Below are positions 21,178 to 21,901 of a stretch of 21,901 nucleotides of DNA, piece by piece. The stretch is from IMG/VR virus record IMGVR_UViG_3300031216_000076, positions 1-21,901 of that record. The stretch is one strand, 5' to 3'. This DNA comes from a virus. Numbering within the stretch: position 1 is the first letter of the stretch; each line of letters opens with the position of its first letter. The notes under the pieces are model-generated. The model had not been told where the DNA came from. It saw only the letters and a program-made list of their open reading frames with translations, and searched no databases. A program made the translations under genes and the position numbers.

Positions 21178-21901
21178 GTGACTGTTTCTTCTAATCCTTT
21201 TCCAATCCGTTATTCAGGCGATGACACCAGCACGGTGTTCAATGTTAATGCGTATTTTCTAGCGGAACTTAGCGGCGATCCTCACCTATCCGTCATTGTG
21301 CGGGCAGCAGATGGCACGGAAGCAGTAAAGACTTATAACACTGATTACACAGTCACGGGCGCTAATGACCCGACAGGCGGCGCGATTACATTCACCACGG
21401 CACCTATCACAGGTGAGACCGTTGTTATCAATCGCAGCGTTCCAAGCACACAAGAAACCGATTACATCGCGTACAATGACTTTCCAGCCGAAAGCCACGA
21501 ACGGGCGCTTGATAAGCTGACCATGCACGATCAAGAGCGTGCGACAGAGGTTGACCGCGCCCTATTGCTTGGGGCCACTGATGTTGACGGCAGCGGAGCG
21601 TTTGAAGCACGCGGTAATAAAATCGAAATGCTTGGCGATCCTATAGAGGCTACAGACGCTACCAATAAACAATATGTTGACGCAGCTATTATAGCTGGTG
21701 GTGGCGGTGGTGGCGGTGGTGGTGGTGTTTCAGACCATGGATTGCTAACTGGGCTGTCAGATGACGACCATTCAATTTATCATACAGATGCACGCGGCGA
21801 TGTTAGATATAACACAAAGGCAGAGATTACATCAGCGCTAGGCGGTAAAGCGGATACAGCACACACACACACAGCCAGCGAAGTGACGGACTTTTCCGAA
21901 G
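21178..21901 (+). CDS. Tail fibre protein, N-terminal part (T7 gp17-like; 3' end outside window)
   Basis: The first 241 residues of a tail fibre; the frame runs off the right edge. The GTG start has AGGTGG at 21165-21170, seven bases ahead. Residues 1-170 match the T7 gp17 N-terminal tail-attachment domain: beta strands with YNTDYTVTG (53-61) and VVINRSVPSTQETDY (82-96), a helix ALDKLTMHDQERATEVDRAL (110-129), then FEARGNKIEMLGDPIEATDATNKQYVD (142-168), the family's 'lda-g-rI-nL--p---tDA-nk-yv' end. Next are ten glycines (174-183), then DHGLLTGLSDDDHSIYHTDARGDVRY (186-211), a phrase common in fibre shafts, and GKADTAHTHTASEVTDFSE, also shaft-like. Receptor binding would lie in the missing C-terminus. 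Confidence 0.9.
   Translation, partial: MTVSSNPFPIRYSGDDTSTVFNVNAYFLAELSGDPHLSVIVRAADGTEAVKTYNTDYTVTGANDPTGGAITFTTAPITGETVVINRSVPSTQETDYIAYNDFPAESHERALDKLTMHDQERATEVDRALLLGATDVDGSGAFEARGNKIEMLGDPIEATDATNKQYVDAAIIAGGGGGGGGGGVSDHGLLTGLSDDDHSIYHTDARGDVRYNTKAEITSALGGKADTAHTHTASEVTDFSE
21697..21726 (+). repeat. GGN codon run encoding ten glycines in the tail fibre
   Basis: Ten consecutive glycine codons (GGT or GGC) lie between the attachment domain and the shaft, probably a flexible hinge. Slippage in units of three would change its length without breaking the frame. Confidence 0.85.

Noticed and set aside
21860-21873. (CA)7 tract in the tail fibre as a phase-variation switch
   Set aside because: It encodes the common shaft phrase AHTHTA, so the repeat is explained by the protein sequence. 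Seven units is short for contingency loci; variation in reads would be needed to revive the idea.
21178-21901. Diversity-generating retroelement on the fibre, as in BPP-1
   Set aside because: No reverse transcriptase or template/variable repeat pair is visible; the fibre C-terminus and downstream region are outside the window, so it can be neither supported nor excluded.
1-21901. tRNA genes, insertion sequences, integrase or attachment sites
   Set aside because: Nothing with tRNA cloverleaf features, transposase motifs or integrase motifs was recognised, and the intergenic gaps are too small to hide most of them.

Overview
This window is part of a tailed-phage genome, either a free phage or a prophage, with a short-tailed (podovirus) virion plan. 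The evidence is the gene order: terminase, T7-type head-tail connector (portal), Bbp19-like protein, scaffold, capsid, tubular tail proteins A and B, a gp13-like acetyltransferase fold, three large internal/ejection proteins and a gp17-like tail fibre. The host is probably a Gram-negative bacterium, because an ejection protein carries a lysozyme-like domain and the promoters look like sigma70 sites. I cannot name the host. There is no integrase, RNA polymerase, holin or free endolysin in the window, so lifestyle and lysis genes lie outside it.

Layout. (1) 1-2124, + strand: the end of a DnaQ/PolB-like 3'-5' exonuclease, then an SF2 DEAH helicase, which is the tail of a DNA-replication module. 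(2) 2110-2708, - strand: a two-gene operon of a Cro-like repressor and a VRR-NUC nuclease, convergent with the helicase. (3) 2709-2838: a divergent control region with two matching 17-bp operators. (4) 2839-3369, + strand: three very small genes of unknown role, one of them a membrane protein. (5) 3373-5200: a promoter carrying a half-operator, a small unknown gene and the terminase large subunit. (6) 5213-8591: a promoter, two small virion-type genes, portal, Bbp19-like protein and scaffold, ending in a terminator. (7) 8632-10552: terminator, promoter, a repeat-rich leader, major capsid protein, a decoration-like protein, a strong hairpin and a 56-aa protein. (8) 10552-21095: tail tube proteins and internal virion proteins, tightly packed and often overlapping by one base (TAATG). 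(9) 21108-21901: a promoter and the N-terminal part of the tail fibre.

How it works together. The Cro-like protein is inferred to bind ACTAAC(N5)GTTAKT sites between the divergent genes, so it would control itself, the nuclease and the small genes. The same half-site at the same distance from the -35 of the promoter at 3373 suggests that it also touches packaging-gene expression. Structural genes seem to be expressed from three related sigma70-like promoters (5213, 8684, 21108), each with TTGC in the -35 and a C-rich tract upstream. The capsid gene has its own terminator-promoter-leader cassette with an 8-bp motif, CGGATAAG, in four copies, one of them inverted inside the terminator loop. These control structures are the most novel material here; the structural proteins themselves are of recognisable families.
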